DNA from: an uncultured Christensenella sp.
Lineage (GTDB): Bacteria > Bacillota > Clostridia > Christensenellales > Borkfalkiaceae
Assembly (NCBI GenBank): GCA_910586065.1
Contig: CAJUGI010000001.1
Location: 62,001-126,000, forward strand
Direction: 5' to 3'
DNA length: 64,000 bases
Both the position numbers and the translations under genes were made by a program. Under the pieces are notes generated by a model that saw nothing but the letters and a program-made list of their open reading frames with translations, had not been told where the DNA came from and did not search any database. This document shows, piece after piece, positions 25,079 to 33,190 of this stretch. The stretch's first letter is position 1; each line of letters begins with the position of its first letter.

Positions 25079-27208
25079 ATGGAAGATAAAGACAAGTATT
25101 TAACCGAAACGCCGCAGGGCTATAAAGTTTTGAGCATCATTAAAGACAGGGACGACAGAAATATTGCAATTATTCAGAGGAAGAACGATTTTGTTGTTGC
25201 GGCACGCTATGACACAAGCGACGGAACATGGGGACAGGGAACATACGATTTCCCCACAGTGGAAGCGGCAGAACAGTATAGGGGCGAGCATTACGGCAAT
25301 GCGGCAAGACAGGACAACAGTAAATGGGTTGAAATTAACGTATCCAAAAATGCACTTATAAAAAGGTACGATAGAAGTTCTCATTTCCGTATGCCCACAA
25401 CAAATAAGGAATTGCAGGAATATTCCTATTATTTATTCAACAACCGCATCAAAGAAAGCAGACAGCTTGTAGATATGCAGAGCGACGGCAGAGAACTGTG
25501 CTACAAACTTTTATTTGAATCTGACGATACGGTTATTATAAAAAACCGTAACGGCGATGTAAGAGAGTTTACGCCGCAGGAGTTTAAAGAGCTTGTCGGG
25601 GGTACATCAAATAAAGATTACGAGAGTAATTTCAATAAGGTAAAAATAAACCTTCCGAGAGAAGCGATTATCGGTACATATGATAAAACTACATTTATCG
25701 CCATGCCCACAAATAACGAAAAATACAAGGGCTACGGTTATTATGTCCCTAACTCCGTAATCGAAGAAGATAAGGAAAGCGAAAACGGGCGAATTAACGT
25801 GAGTGTAGGCGATAACTTCAAATTCACGTTAAAGAAGGGTGAAGAAAAGAAAGAGATTACGGCAGAATATCTCAGCGATATGGTCAGCGGCACAAACGCC
25901 GAAGATTATGAACGTGAGCCTACCGCATTGGACGATTATCGTGAGCAGGACGGCGACGAGGGCGATAAGAAATGGTTTAATGTACCGTTCAGCGAAAAGG
26001 CATTTATCATTGAATACGATAATGTTGCGCTTTACAAAATGCCTAAGGGCGAATACGAGGGGAAGGCTTATTACTTACCACACGGTATGTATAAAGAAAA
26101 AGCAAACGGTGAGGTATATTTGCGTATTCCCGAAGATTTTGAAATTCATTTGAAAGGCGGCGCGGACGGCGAACAAATCGACCTTACGGCAGAACAGTTT
26201 ATCGAAGCGTTAAAGGGTAAGACGGACGAGGACTACGAAAGCAAATACCGTCAACCGAGCGAAGAAGCGAAAAAGCAGTTTGAAAAGGTGGAAGCACGGC
26301 TTCGTAAGAACGTTCCCGAAGTTATGCGTAATAAACCGAATTGGGTTATCGTGCGTACAAGAGAAAATATGGAAACGGGCAGACTTGATAAATTCCTTAT
26401 CGACACCCATACGGGTAAGTTTGCGGAGAGCAATAACCCCGAAACGTGGACGGACTTCGATACAGCTTGCAAGTATGCAAAAGAGAACGGTGGCGTTGCG
26501 CTTGCCTATGCGCTTGACGGCAAGGACAATATAGCTTGTATTGACCTTGACGGTTGCATTGAAAAGAACGGAGATTTTTCGCCACTTGCTAAAAAAGTAT
26601 TTGACAACTGCGACGGAACATACTGCGAAAAATCGGTAAGCGGAAAGGGCTTGCATTTCTTCGGGATTACAAAAGGCGCAGATTTAAGAGCGTTCAGTAA
26701 AGACGGGGATATGGAATATTATCAAGGCGGACACTTTATCGCAATGACGGGCGACGATTACGGCAATACCGAACTTAAAAGTTTTGATACGCCCGAAATG
26801 AAAGCAATTCTCGAAAGTAAGCTCGAAAAGCGTACGGAGTGGAAAGGCGCAGGAACGGGCGTAGAGGGGCTTTCGTTATTAGACGACAGGGAAGTTCTTG
26901 ATAAAGCGTTCGCATCGAAAAACGGAGAAAAAATCAGACAACTGTATAACGGCAGAGATTTGCAAAATAATCATTCAAACAGCGATATGAGCCTTATGAA
27001 TTATCTTGCGTTTTGGTGTAATCACGATATTGACCAGATGCTTCGCATCAACGCAACGAGCGGATTATTCCGTGCAGATAAACCGCAGAGTTATTACGAA
27101 CATACGGCAATAAAGGCGGTAAAAGGAACGCCCGTTTATACACCGCCCAAAGCAAGCAATAATAAGCCGAGCGGTAACGGCAACGGTAGCGATAAAGGCG
27201 GAAAATAA
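25079..27208 (+). CDS. Primase-polymerase-like protein with three N-terminal repeats
   Basis: 709 residues from ATG 25079 (GAGGAG just upstream); the frame is open further up and may originally have begun near 24865. Three repeats of about 95-100 residues occupy roughly residues 80-395 (each with a YD..... F/Y.MP core and an ending such as TSNKDYES, TNAEDYER, KTDEDYES). A primase-polymerase-like catalytic part follows: ACIDLDGC with the metal-binding Asp pair near residue 485 and the SGKGLHFFG motif. A helix-bundle domain resembling that of NrS-1-type polymerases ends the protein (SDMSLMNYLAFWCNHDIDQM). Likely makes primers or replicates element DNA after transfer. Confidence 0.75.
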   Translation: MEDKDKYLTETPQGYKVLSIIKDRDDRNIAIIQRKNDFVVAARYDTSDGTWGQGTYDFPTVEAAEQYRGEHYGNAARQDNSKWVEINVSKNALIKRYDRSSHFRMPTTNKELQEYSYYLFNNRIKESRQLVDMQSDGRELCYKLLFESDDTVIIKNRNGDVREFTPQEFKELVGGTSNKDYESNFNKVKINLPREAIIGTYDKTTFIAMPTNNEKYKGYGYYVPNSVIEEDKESENGRINVSVGDNFKFTLKKGEEKKEITAEYLSDMVSGTNAEDYEREPTALDDYREQDGDEGDKKWFNVPFSEKAFIIEYDNVALYKMPKGEYEGKAYYLPHGMYKEKANGEVYLRIPEDFEIHLKGGADGEQIDLTAEQFIEALKGKTDEDYESKYRQPSEEAKKQFEKVEARLRKNVPEVMRNKPNWVIVRTRENMETGRLDKFLIDTHTGKFAESNNPETWTDFDTACKYAKENGGVALAYALDGKDNIACIDLDGCIEKNGDFSPLAKKVFDNCDGTYCEKSVSGKGLHFFGITKGADLRAFSKDGDMEYYQGGHFIAMTGDDYGNTELKSFDTPEMKAILESKLEKRTEWKGAGTGVEGLSLLDDREVLDKAFASKNGEKIRQLYNGRDLQNNHSNSDMSLMNYLAFWCNHDIDQMLRINATSGLFRADKPQSYYEHTAIKAVKGTPVYTPPKASNNKPSGNGNGSDKGGK

Positions 27209-27245
27209 AAAAGAAACTCGGCTACGGTTGTTAGCCGTAGCCGAG
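27206..27245 (-). terminator. Terminator of the DUF3791/DUF3990 cassette
   Basis: Eleven-base perfect stem CTCGGCTACGG / CCGTAGCCGAG (27217-27227, 27235-27245). On the minus strand it is followed by TTTCTTTTTT; on the plus strand the T-run is lacking, so it mainly serves the minus-strand genes. Confidence 0.8.
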
Positions 27246-27249
27246 AAAA

Positions 27250-27480
27250 TTACTGTTCAACTTGTATGAGTTTTCCGTTTTTCTTTTCGTTTTTGTAGAG
27301 TTCATAGACATAGGCGGCGCTATCACGGTAAAGCCCTGTTCCTTGCTCTGTAAGTTTTTTAAACGTAATAGAGTTATAAAATTCATCCATTGCTAAATCG
27401 TATTCGATACCTGTATCTTCAACAATAAAGCCGATAATATCCTGAATATTAAGCTCTGTTAAAAATTTTACTTTATCCAT
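27250..27480 (-). CDS. DUF3791 family protein (downstream copy)
   Basis: 76 residues, start ATG 27480 overlapping the DUF3990 gene by 13 bases. Residues such as DIIGFIVEDTGIEYDLAMDEFY and LYRDSAAYVYELY match the DUF3791 family, which is regularly encoded next to DUF3990. Probably an antitoxin or accessory partner of the ADP-ribosyltransferase-like protein. Confidence 0.72.
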   Translation of the reverse strand: MDKVKFLTELNIQDIIGFIVEDTGIEYDLAMDEFYNSITFKKLTEQGTGLYRDSAAYVYELYKNEKKNGKLIQVEQ

Positions 27481-27980
27481 TGCACACCAACCTTTTTAAG
27501 AAGTGCGACGGCAGCTTTTGTATGGAACGAATATTGGTTATTCGGTGCTACATATTCCATTTCTTTCAACAGAACATTAGCATCGATATAGCCACGTTTA
27601 TAACGCTGAATAAGAGTGGTTAAAGTATCGTTAGCGACAGGTCCGTAAACTACTTCATATTTATTATCGGTATTGCAAAGAGAGTTTGTGTGGTCGTTAA
27701 AATCACGGTTTCGATTATTAATTATGAAAACTGCCCATTCTTGCGTAGCTTTATCGAATACTTTAATTTTTAAATTTGGAAGCAAGAGAATATTGTCCGG
27801 AACGTCATAAGTAATAACGCAAGGCGTTCCACCGAAAATACGGCTCTTTTTTATAGCCATAGCTTGGGCTTGGTCAAAAAGGGTTGTTGTGTAAAAGCCT
27901 TTGCCGAAATCCTTATAAGGTTGGCATTTATCAATATCGATATTATCAATATCGATATTAGTTCCGTGATATAAAATCAT
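27468..27980 (-). CDS. DUF3990 family ADP-ribosyltransferase-like protein
   Basis: 170 residues. N-terminal LYHGTNIDI and DFGKGFYTTT motifs, then EWAVFIINNR, fit the DUF3990 family, placed in the ADP-ribosyltransferase fold (His-Tyr-Glu type). ATG 27980 overlaps the upstream DUF3791 stop by four bases. Encoded between two DUF3791 genes on the strand opposite to the transfer operon. Likely a toxin-antitoxin or defence cassette; the target is unknown. Confidence 0.78.
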   Translation of the reverse strand: MILYHGTNIDIDNIDIDKCQPYKDFGKGFYTTTLFDQAQAMAIKKSRIFGGTPCVITYDVPDNILLLPNLKIKVFDKATQEWAVFIINNRNRDFNDHTNSLCNTDNKYEVVYGPVANDTLTTLIQRYKRGYIDANVLLKEMEYVAPNNQYSFHTKAAVALLKKVGVQWIK

Positions 27981-28201
27981 GCGATATTACCCCCGTTTCG
28001 TAAACAAACGGCGGCAAGGTCGTCAACGGCATCATCTATTGACTGTAAGTGCATAGCATCATAGCAATCTTTCATAAGTGCAATGCCACCATACTTTTTA
28101 AGATAGGAATAGGCGGCGTGAATAGACAGGGAATATCTTTCTGAAAATTCCCCTATGCACATAACGGTATATTCAATTCTGTTTTTGATTTCTTTACTCA
28201 T
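27977..28201 (-). CDS. DUF3791 family protein (upstream copy)
   Basis: 74 residues. The pattern VMCIGEFSERYSLSIHAAYSYLKKYGGIALMKDCYDAMH, with a central AYSYL and a C-terminal helix DAVDDLAAVC, is typical of DUF3791. First gene of the three-gene minus-strand operon, behind the promoter at 28231-28259. It differs clearly from the second DUF3791 copy at 27250, so the two are not a recent duplication. Confidence 0.75.
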   Translation of the reverse strand: MSKEIKNRIEYTVMCIGEFSERYSLSIHAAYSYLKKYGGIALMKDCYDAMHLQSIDDAVDDLAAVCLRNGGNIA

Positions 28202-28230
28202 AAAATACCGCCCAAAAACTTCTTAAACTT

Positions 28231-28259
28231 ATTATAAACGAAAAACAAGAAAATTTCAA
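28231..28259 (-). promoter_or_regulatory. Promoter of the DUF3791/DUF3990 cassette
   Basis: Minus strand TTGAAA (28259-28254), 17-base spacer, TATAAT (28236-28231). Gives an independent strong promoter to the cassette. Confidence 0.8.
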
Positions 28260-28286
28260 GTGTTAGAACAAATAAAGGAGGACAAT

Positions 28287-28445
28287 TTGAAAAAGAAAAA
28301 ACACACAGTACCCGAAATCGTAATTCCTGTTGGATATGACATAGCTGACATACTTGATATGGACGATAGCGACTTCGGGGACGAACAGCCTATTCTCATA
28401 GAGGAGGTAAAGTTACGATTTGAGCGAAACGGCAACGAACAATAA
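28287..28445 (+). CDS. Small acidic protein, 52 aa
   Basis: TTG 28287 lies five bases behind GGAGG (28277-28281). The protein starts with basic residues (KKKKHTVPEIVIPVGYD) and then is acidic (DIADILDMDDSDFGDEQP). Overlaps the start of the ArdC gene by 26 bases, suggesting coupled translation. Family not recognised. Confidence 0.55.
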   Translation: MKKKKHTVPEIVIPVGYDIADILDMDDSDFGDEQPILIEEVKLRFERNGNEQ

Positions 28446-30228
28446 AATCTACGATAAACTTACACCGCAGAGAAAACAGCTTGTAGACATAATACTTGCA
28501 AACCTTGAAAAAGGTGTAGGTCTTTGGAAACAGGGTTGGTTAGGCGGTGCGCCTAAATCCGGCATAACGGGTAAACCGTACAGAGGTATAAACAGGCTAT
28601 TTTTGTCTGCGGCTACAATGGAAAAAGGTTATTCGGACAACCGTTGGGTTACGTTTAACCAAATGGAAGATAAGGGTTGGAGTTTTAAGCGAAACGAAGA
28701 AGGCGAAAGTCTTGGGAAGGGAGCAGGCGTTGCAATAGAGTTCTACGAACTTCGGGACAAGGAAACGAAAAAGCCGTTCGACAGACGAACGTTAGACGGT
28801 ATGACGAGAGCCGAGCAGGAAGAATATATGGACGAAAACGTATATCCTATCCGCAAATATTACAGGGTTTTTAACGGCGATGTTATCGAGGGTATTCCCG
28901 AACGAGTTAAAGCTGAACGGGACGAGAGCGGTTACAGTAAACGTGCGGAGAAAATTATCGGCACTTGGAGTGATACCGAAGCCCGAATTTATTTCGGCGG
29001 TACGGAAGCGTTTTATTTACCCGAAAAGGACGAGATACACGTTCCGAACAGGGAAGCGTTTTTTGATAATCAAGAGTTCTACTCAACGACATTGCACGAA
29101 ATCGGACATAGTACGGGACATAAATCACGGCTTAATAGAAACTTGAACGGGGGGAAAGGAACGCCTGATTATGCCATAGAAGAATTAAGGGCGGAAATTG
29201 CTTCAATGTTTATAGCGCAAGATTTGGAACTTACGGCAAATGAAAGCCATATCCAAAACAATAGCGCATACATACAGCATTGGAAATCGAAGATAACCGA
29301 AAATCCGAACGTGCTTTTCACGGCAATAGCCGATGCGGAAAAGATAACGAAGTTCGTTATGGCAAAAGAAAATGTTGCCGATAATGCGGCGGTAGAAACG
29401 GAAGAAGAATTTATGGAAACCGTATCAGAAAAAGCCGAGTTTGATACGGAAGCAGAACGTGAAGTAAAACCTACGATAGAAGAAATGGCGGCAAACACCA
29501 AAGTTGAATATTACGGCGTTTATTGCGAAACGGACGAGGACGACGAAACAAAGTATAGCATATTCCGAATTGCGGAAATGGGATGTGTGAAAAAAGTAGG
29601 CGACGAATATTCGAGCAGGGAAGAATGTATTAAGCGGTTTAAAAACCGTAGCGAGTACGTTGATAAAACTTTACAAGAAATTACTCTGCGTGAGTTGCAA
29701 GATGTAAGCACTTTGAGATATTCGTTACAAGAAGCCGAACGGGAAAAGAAAGAGAAGATAGAACGGCTTTCCAAAATCGAAGCAGAAAAAAGCGAAGTCT
29801 TTTTACCGCCAAGCGAAGTTGCGGGAACTATGTTGGAAACCGTTGCTACGGTTGCCGTCGTTGATATGACAAACAGAGGAATAGACAGCCTTACGAATAT
29901 GGACGACAGAGATATAGTCGAGCGAGCAGGAAGGACAAAGCACGGCGAAAAATTTATGTCGCTTTTTAACGGCGAATCGCCCCTTAAATCAGAAGAACAG
30001 AACGAACGCTCTCTTATGTCAAGAATAATCATGCAGACGAATAAGCCTGAACAAATTATGCGAATTTTTAAGGCATCGGGGCAATTTAGGGAAAGTAAGC
30101 CAAATTCGTACTATGAAAAGATGTTAAGGGAAGAAATTAAGTTTGTTGAGGGCTTGCGTTCAAAACCTTCATTAATGCCTGCGACACAGAGTGGAAATCG
30201 AAATCGGTTCTCGAACGCAAAAAGCTGA
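28420..30228 (+). CDS. ArdC-like antirestriction protein with metallopeptidase domain
   Basis: 602 residues, TTG start at 28420 with GGAGG about 12 bases upstream. N-terminal ArdC ssDNA-binding domain (about 1-150: GKPYRGINRLFLSAA, RWVTFNQMEDKGW), then a zinc metallopeptidase domain with TLHEIGHSTGH (HExxH near residues 226-230) and EELRAEIAS. The C-terminal 80 residues (SLMSRIIMQTNKPEQIMRIF...) resemble the helix-bundle ending of the upstream primase. ArdC proteins protect incoming single-stranded element DNA from restriction. It heads a block of DNA-modification genes. Confidence 0.85.
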   Translation: MSETATNNKIYDKLTPQRKQLVDIILANLEKGVGLWKQGWLGGAPKSGITGKPYRGINRLFLSAATMEKGYSDNRWVTFNQMEDKGWSFKRNEEGESLGKGAGVAIEFYELRDKETKKPFDRRTLDGMTRAEQEEYMDENVYPIRKYYRVFNGDVIEGIPERVKAERDESGYSKRAEKIIGTWSDTEARIYFGGTEAFYLPEKDEIHVPNREAFFDNQEFYSTTLHEIGHSTGHKSRLNRNLNGGKGTPDYAIEELRAEIASMFIAQDLELTANESHIQNNSAYIQHWKSKITENPNVLFTAIADAEKITKFVMAKENVADNAAVETEEEFMETVSEKAEFDTEAEREVKPTIEEMAANTKVEYYGVYCETDEDDETKYSIFRIAEMGCVKKVGDEYSSREECIKRFKNRSEYVDKTLQEITLRELQDVSTLRYSLQEAEREKKEKIERLSKIEAEKSEVFLPPSEVAGTMLETVATVAVVDMTNRGIDSLTNMDDRDIVERAGRTKHGEKFMSLFNGESPLKSEEQNERSLMSRIIMQTNKPEQIMRIFKASGQFRESKPNSYYEKMLREEIKFVEGLRSKPSLMPATQSGNRNRFSNAKS

Positions 30229-30779
30229 TGTTTACGGATATTTATAAAACGGATAAAAAATATTCCGTTATTTATGCAGACCCCCCGTGGTTTTTCAAAA
30301 CTTATTCGGTTAAAGGAAAAATGTTCGGGGCGGAACGACATTATCCTACAATGCAAAAAGAAGAAATACAAAATGTACCCGTTAAAAAATTATCGGATAA
30401 AAATTGTGTGTTGTTTTTATGGGTAACGGCACCGTGTTTAATCGAAGGTATTGAGCTTATAACGGCGTGGGGATTTAAATATAAAACGGTTGCATTTACT
30501 TGGGTAAAGCAGAACAAAAAGAGCGACGGACTATTTACGGGAATGGGATATTACACGAGAGCTAACGCCGAATATTGCTTATTGGCAACGAAAGGGAAAA
30601 TATTAGAGCGTAAATCGCATGGTGTACACTCAGTTGTGCTGTCGCATATAGAACGGCACAGTAAGAAGCCGGATGAAGTAAGGGACAGAATAGTAAGATT
30701 ATTCGGAGATGTGCCAAGAATTGAACTTTTTGCAAGACAATATGCTACGGGTTGGGATTGTTGGGGGAACGAGGTGTAA
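30228..30779 (+). CDS. MT-A70 family adenine methyltransferase, copy 1
   Basis: 183 residues. Catalytic DPPW motif (YADPPWFF, residues about 16-23) and the MT-A70 core (FLWVTAPCLIEGIELITAWGF, KTVAFTWVKQN). C-terminal SKKPDEVRDRIVRLFGDVPRIELFAR is the S-adenosylmethionine-site end of the family. The ATG overlaps the ardC stop. Predicted to make N6-methyladenine in element or host DNA. The following gene is a diverged paralogue. Confidence 0.87.
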   Translation: MFTDIYKTDKKYSVIYADPPWFFKTYSVKGKMFGAERHYPTMQKEEIQNVPVKKLSDKNCVLFLWVTAPCLIEGIELITAWGFKYKTVAFTWVKQNKKSDGLFTGMGYYTRANAEYCLLATKGKILERKSHGVHSVVLSHIERHSKKPDEVRDRIVRLFGDVPRIELFARQYATGWDCWGNEV

Positions 30780-30781
30780 CG

Positions 30782-31336
30782 GTGCTTACGGATATATACA
30801 GTACAGATAAAAAGTACGGCATTATTTACGCCGACCCACCGTGGATGTACAACAAACGCAACAAGAATACAAAATTCGGCGGCGGTGCAGGTGGACATTA
30901 TCCGTTAATGACAACCGAAGAAATAGCAACGTTGCCTATACCGAAAATAACAGCGAAAAATTGTGCCTTGTTTTTATGGACAACCTTTCCATATTTAAAA
31001 GAACAGATAAGCATTATAGAACGTTGGGGTTTTACATATAAGACGCTTGGGTTTAGTTGGATAAAGACAAATCCGAAGAACGGTAAGCCGTTTTTTGGAG
31101 TGGGGTATTACGCAAAGAGTAATTGTGAAGTGTGCTTGTTAGGTATAAAAGGCAGAATGAAAGCGGTAAGCAATAAAGTATCGAGTTGCTTAATATCTGC
31201 AAGGCGTGAACACAGCAGGAAGCCTGACGAAGCACGGGAAAGAATAGTAGAGTTATTCGGAGATATACCGAGAATAGAATTGTTTGCGAGAGAACAGGTA
31301 AACGGGTGGGATTGTTGGGGAAATCAAGTAAGCTAA
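30782..31336 (+). CDS. MT-A70 family adenine methyltransferase, copy 2
   Basis: 184 residues from GTG 30782, with GAGG seven bases upstream. Same architecture as the preceding gene: LTDIYSTDKKYGIIYADPPW, a conserved core, and the ending RIELFAREQVNGWDCWGNQ, nearly matching RIELFARQYATGWDCWGNE of copy 1. It is therefore a tandem duplicate, but the central part has diverged, suggesting different target sites or a heterodimer of the METTL3-METTL14 kind. Both copies keep the DPPW catalytic motif. Confidence 0.87.
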   Translation: MLTDIYSTDKKYGIIYADPPWMYNKRNKNTKFGGGAGGHYPLMTTEEIATLPIPKITAKNCALFLWTTFPYLKEQISIIERWGFTYKTLGFSWIKTNPKNGKPFFGVGYYAKSNCEVCLLGIKGRMKAVSNKVSSCLISARREHSRKPDEARERIVELFGDIPRIELFAREQVNGWDCWGNQVS

Positions 31337-31353
31337 TAAATTCGGAGGAAATA

Positions 31354-31668
31354 GTGAAAAAGAAAATTTTAAAAATTAAAGAAGAATATTACAAAGTTAT
31401 GAAGCAGATGACGGATAAACAGATAGCGGAATTTATAAAAGCTATTTGCGGTTATGCTTTTGACGGTAAACCTATGGTTACAAAAGATAACTACTTAAAA
31501 GGTTTGTATATGTACGTTCAGCGTGATTTTAACGAATCGGTACAGAACAGTATAAACGGTAAGAAAGGCGCAGATAAACTTGCCGAGAAAAGACGCAACA
31601 AATCAACGCTCGGCGTTTTTATTGAAAGCGTCGTAGTTGCTTCGGGAAATCAAAAGAAGGCGGAATAA
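31354..31668 (+). CDS. DUF6291-like small protein
   Basis: 104 residues from GTG 31354, six bases behind GGAGG. YKVMKQMTDKQIAEFIKAICGYAFDG, YLKGLYMYVQRDFNES and NGKKGADK follow the pattern of the DUF6291 family often found in phage and ICE replication regions. Overlaps the next methyltransferase gene (TAATGA). Function unknown. Confidence 0.6.
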   Translation: MKKKILKIKEEYYKVMKQMTDKQIAEFIKAICGYAFDGKPMVTKDNYLKGLYMYVQRDFNESVQNSINGKKGADKLAEKRRNKSTLGVFIESVVVASGNQKKAE

Positions 31669-32612
31669 TGAGCGAATTATTTTGCGGCGATGCGGTGGAA
31701 GTGTTGAAAACGCTTCCGCCCAACAGCGTGAATATGTGTGTAACGAGTCCGCCTTATTACGGGCTTCGGGACTATGGAGAAGAAAAGCAAATCGGTGTAG
31801 AGCAAACGCCCGATGAATACATAGACCGTCTTGTAAAAGTTTTTGACGAAGTTTACAGAGTACTTGCAAAGGACGGTACTTTATGGCTGAACATCGGGGA
31901 TAGCTATGCCGGAAGCGGTAAAGGCCCTATGACTTTGCAAAAGAATACTAAAAATCAATGCGTTTTCAATAGCGGAAGTCGTATATACGAAGTGCCGAAA
32001 AAGTGGGATGGGATAAAGCCGAAAGACCTAATCGGCATACCGTGGATGCTTGCGTTTGCTTTACGTTCAAAGGGGTGGTATCTGCGCTCGGATATAATTT
32101 GGCACAAGAAAAACTGTTTGCCCGAAAGTGCCAAAGACCGCCCTACAAAATGCTATGAACACATATTTCTTTTGGCGAAATCCCGTAACTATTATTTCGA
32201 TTACAGAGCTATACAAGAGCCTATCAAGGAAGTAACGAGGGAACGCTATAAGCGTGGGGTGTCGGATAAAAATAAATATGCAGGAAGTCAAGGGATAACG
32301 AGAGCAAGGGAAAATTCGCTTACACTAAACAACCAATTCCGCAGAAAAAGAGATGTGTGGGAAGTAAGTACAAATACATATCGTATGGGCGAACACTTTG
32401 CAATGTTCCCCGAAAAGCTAATAGAGCCGTGTATTCTTGCCGGAAGTAAAATAGGCGGCGTTGTGTTAGACCCGTTCTTCGGTAGTGGAACAACCGGTGC
32501 CGTCGCAAAGAGATACGGCAGAGAATTTATCGGGATAGACCTTAATGCCCGTTATCTTGAAAAGGCGAAAGTGCGTATAGACGGCATAATTCCCCAGACG
32601 GAAGTAGTGTAA
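31668..32612 (+). CDS. Site-specific DNA methyltransferase (TSPPY type)
   Basis: 314 residues. Amino-methyltransferase of the beta class: catalytic TSPPYYGLRDY near residue 27 and cofactor motif DPFFGSGTTGAVAKRYGREF near 267. The TSPPY form favours N4-cytosine methylation, but N6-adenine enzymes also use it. A long central target-recognition region lies between (about 60-240). No restriction endonuclease is encoded nearby, so this is an orphan methyltransferase, probably for protection of the element. Confidence 0.88.
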   Translation: MSELFCGDAVEVLKTLPPNSVNMCVTSPPYYGLRDYGEEKQIGVEQTPDEYIDRLVKVFDEVYRVLAKDGTLWLNIGDSYAGSGKGPMTLQKNTKNQCVFNSGSRIYEVPKKWDGIKPKDLIGIPWMLAFALRSKGWYLRSDIIWHKKNCLPESAKDRPTKCYEHIFLLAKSRNYYFDYRAIQEPIKEVTRERYKRGVSDKNKYAGSQGITRARENSLTLNNQFRRKRDVWEVSTNTYRMGEHFAMFPEKLIEPCILAGSKIGGVVLDPFFGSGTTGAVAKRYGREFIGIDLNARYLEKAKVRIDGIIPQTEVV

Positions 32613-32651
32613 TACTGCGGCAAATGGAAAGAAAAAGGTAAGCAGGATAAG

Positions 32652-32725
32652 GAAGTTGCGGCAATCGCAACTTCGAGAGAAAAAGTGGGAAACCCACTTT
32701 TTGAAAGGCTTGCGCCTTTACGGAG
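32652..32725 (+). other. Candidate origin of transfer (oriT)
   Basis: Two perfect inverted repeats: GAAGTTGCG / CGCAACTTC (32652-32660, 32666-32674) and AAAAAGTGGG / CCCACTTTTT (32680-32689, 32693-32702). They are followed by CTTGCGCCTTTACGG, which resembles the nic region of pSK41/RSF1010-type origins (TGCGCCCTTACGG). It lies directly upstream of the accessory protein and relaxase genes. The nic comparison is from memory. Confidence 0.65.
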
Positions 32726-32735
32726 AGAAATTATT

Positions 32736-33185
32736 ATGAACGAAAAGGAAAAAGGGCGAAGCGTTGAAAAGCGCATACGCATAACGGACAGTATTATGAA
32801 CGAGCAAATCAACCGAATAATGACTTTGCCGGGCTATCGGAAAAGTTGTAACCGAGCGATAAACGAAGCTCTGTTTTACGGCTTGCCTATACTCATAGAA
32901 AAACTGTTCGGAGAGAGTATTCCACAAGAAGAAATAGAAGAATTGAAACGGGGTAATGTGGGAAGCAAGGAAGAAGAAATGAACGCTTTAATTGTCCGTT
33001 TGCTTCGGGAAACGGTGCTGAACGTAACGATAAATAAGTCGATACTTTCTTCGCTGTTCAATGCGAAAATGTTAGAGCGAAAAGGACTTCCCGTTCAGAG
33101 CGACTTCGATAGTGGCTTGCTTGCCGACACACCCGATTATTTGAACGATTACGAAATCGAGGGAATAAAGAAATTGAGGAGGTAA
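32736..33185 (+). CDS. Putative relaxosome accessory protein
   Basis: 149 residues from ATG 32736 (GGAG ten bases upstream; the longer frame reaches into the oriT-like repeats). Charged, helical, no membrane segment: EKGRSVEKRIRITDSIMNEQ at the start, then IMTLPGYRKSCNRAINEALFYGLP. Located between the likely oriT and the relaxase gene, the usual place for MobC-type DNA-binding helpers. The family itself is not recognised with certainty. Confidence 0.6.
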   Translation: MNEKEKGRSVEKRIRITDSIMNEQINRIMTLPGYRKSCNRAINEALFYGLPILIEKLFGESIPQEEIEELKRGNVGSKEEEMNALIVRLLRETVLNVTINKSILSSLFNAKMLERKGLPVQSDFDSGLLADTPDYLNDYEIEGIKKLRR

Positions 33186-33190
33186 AAAAG

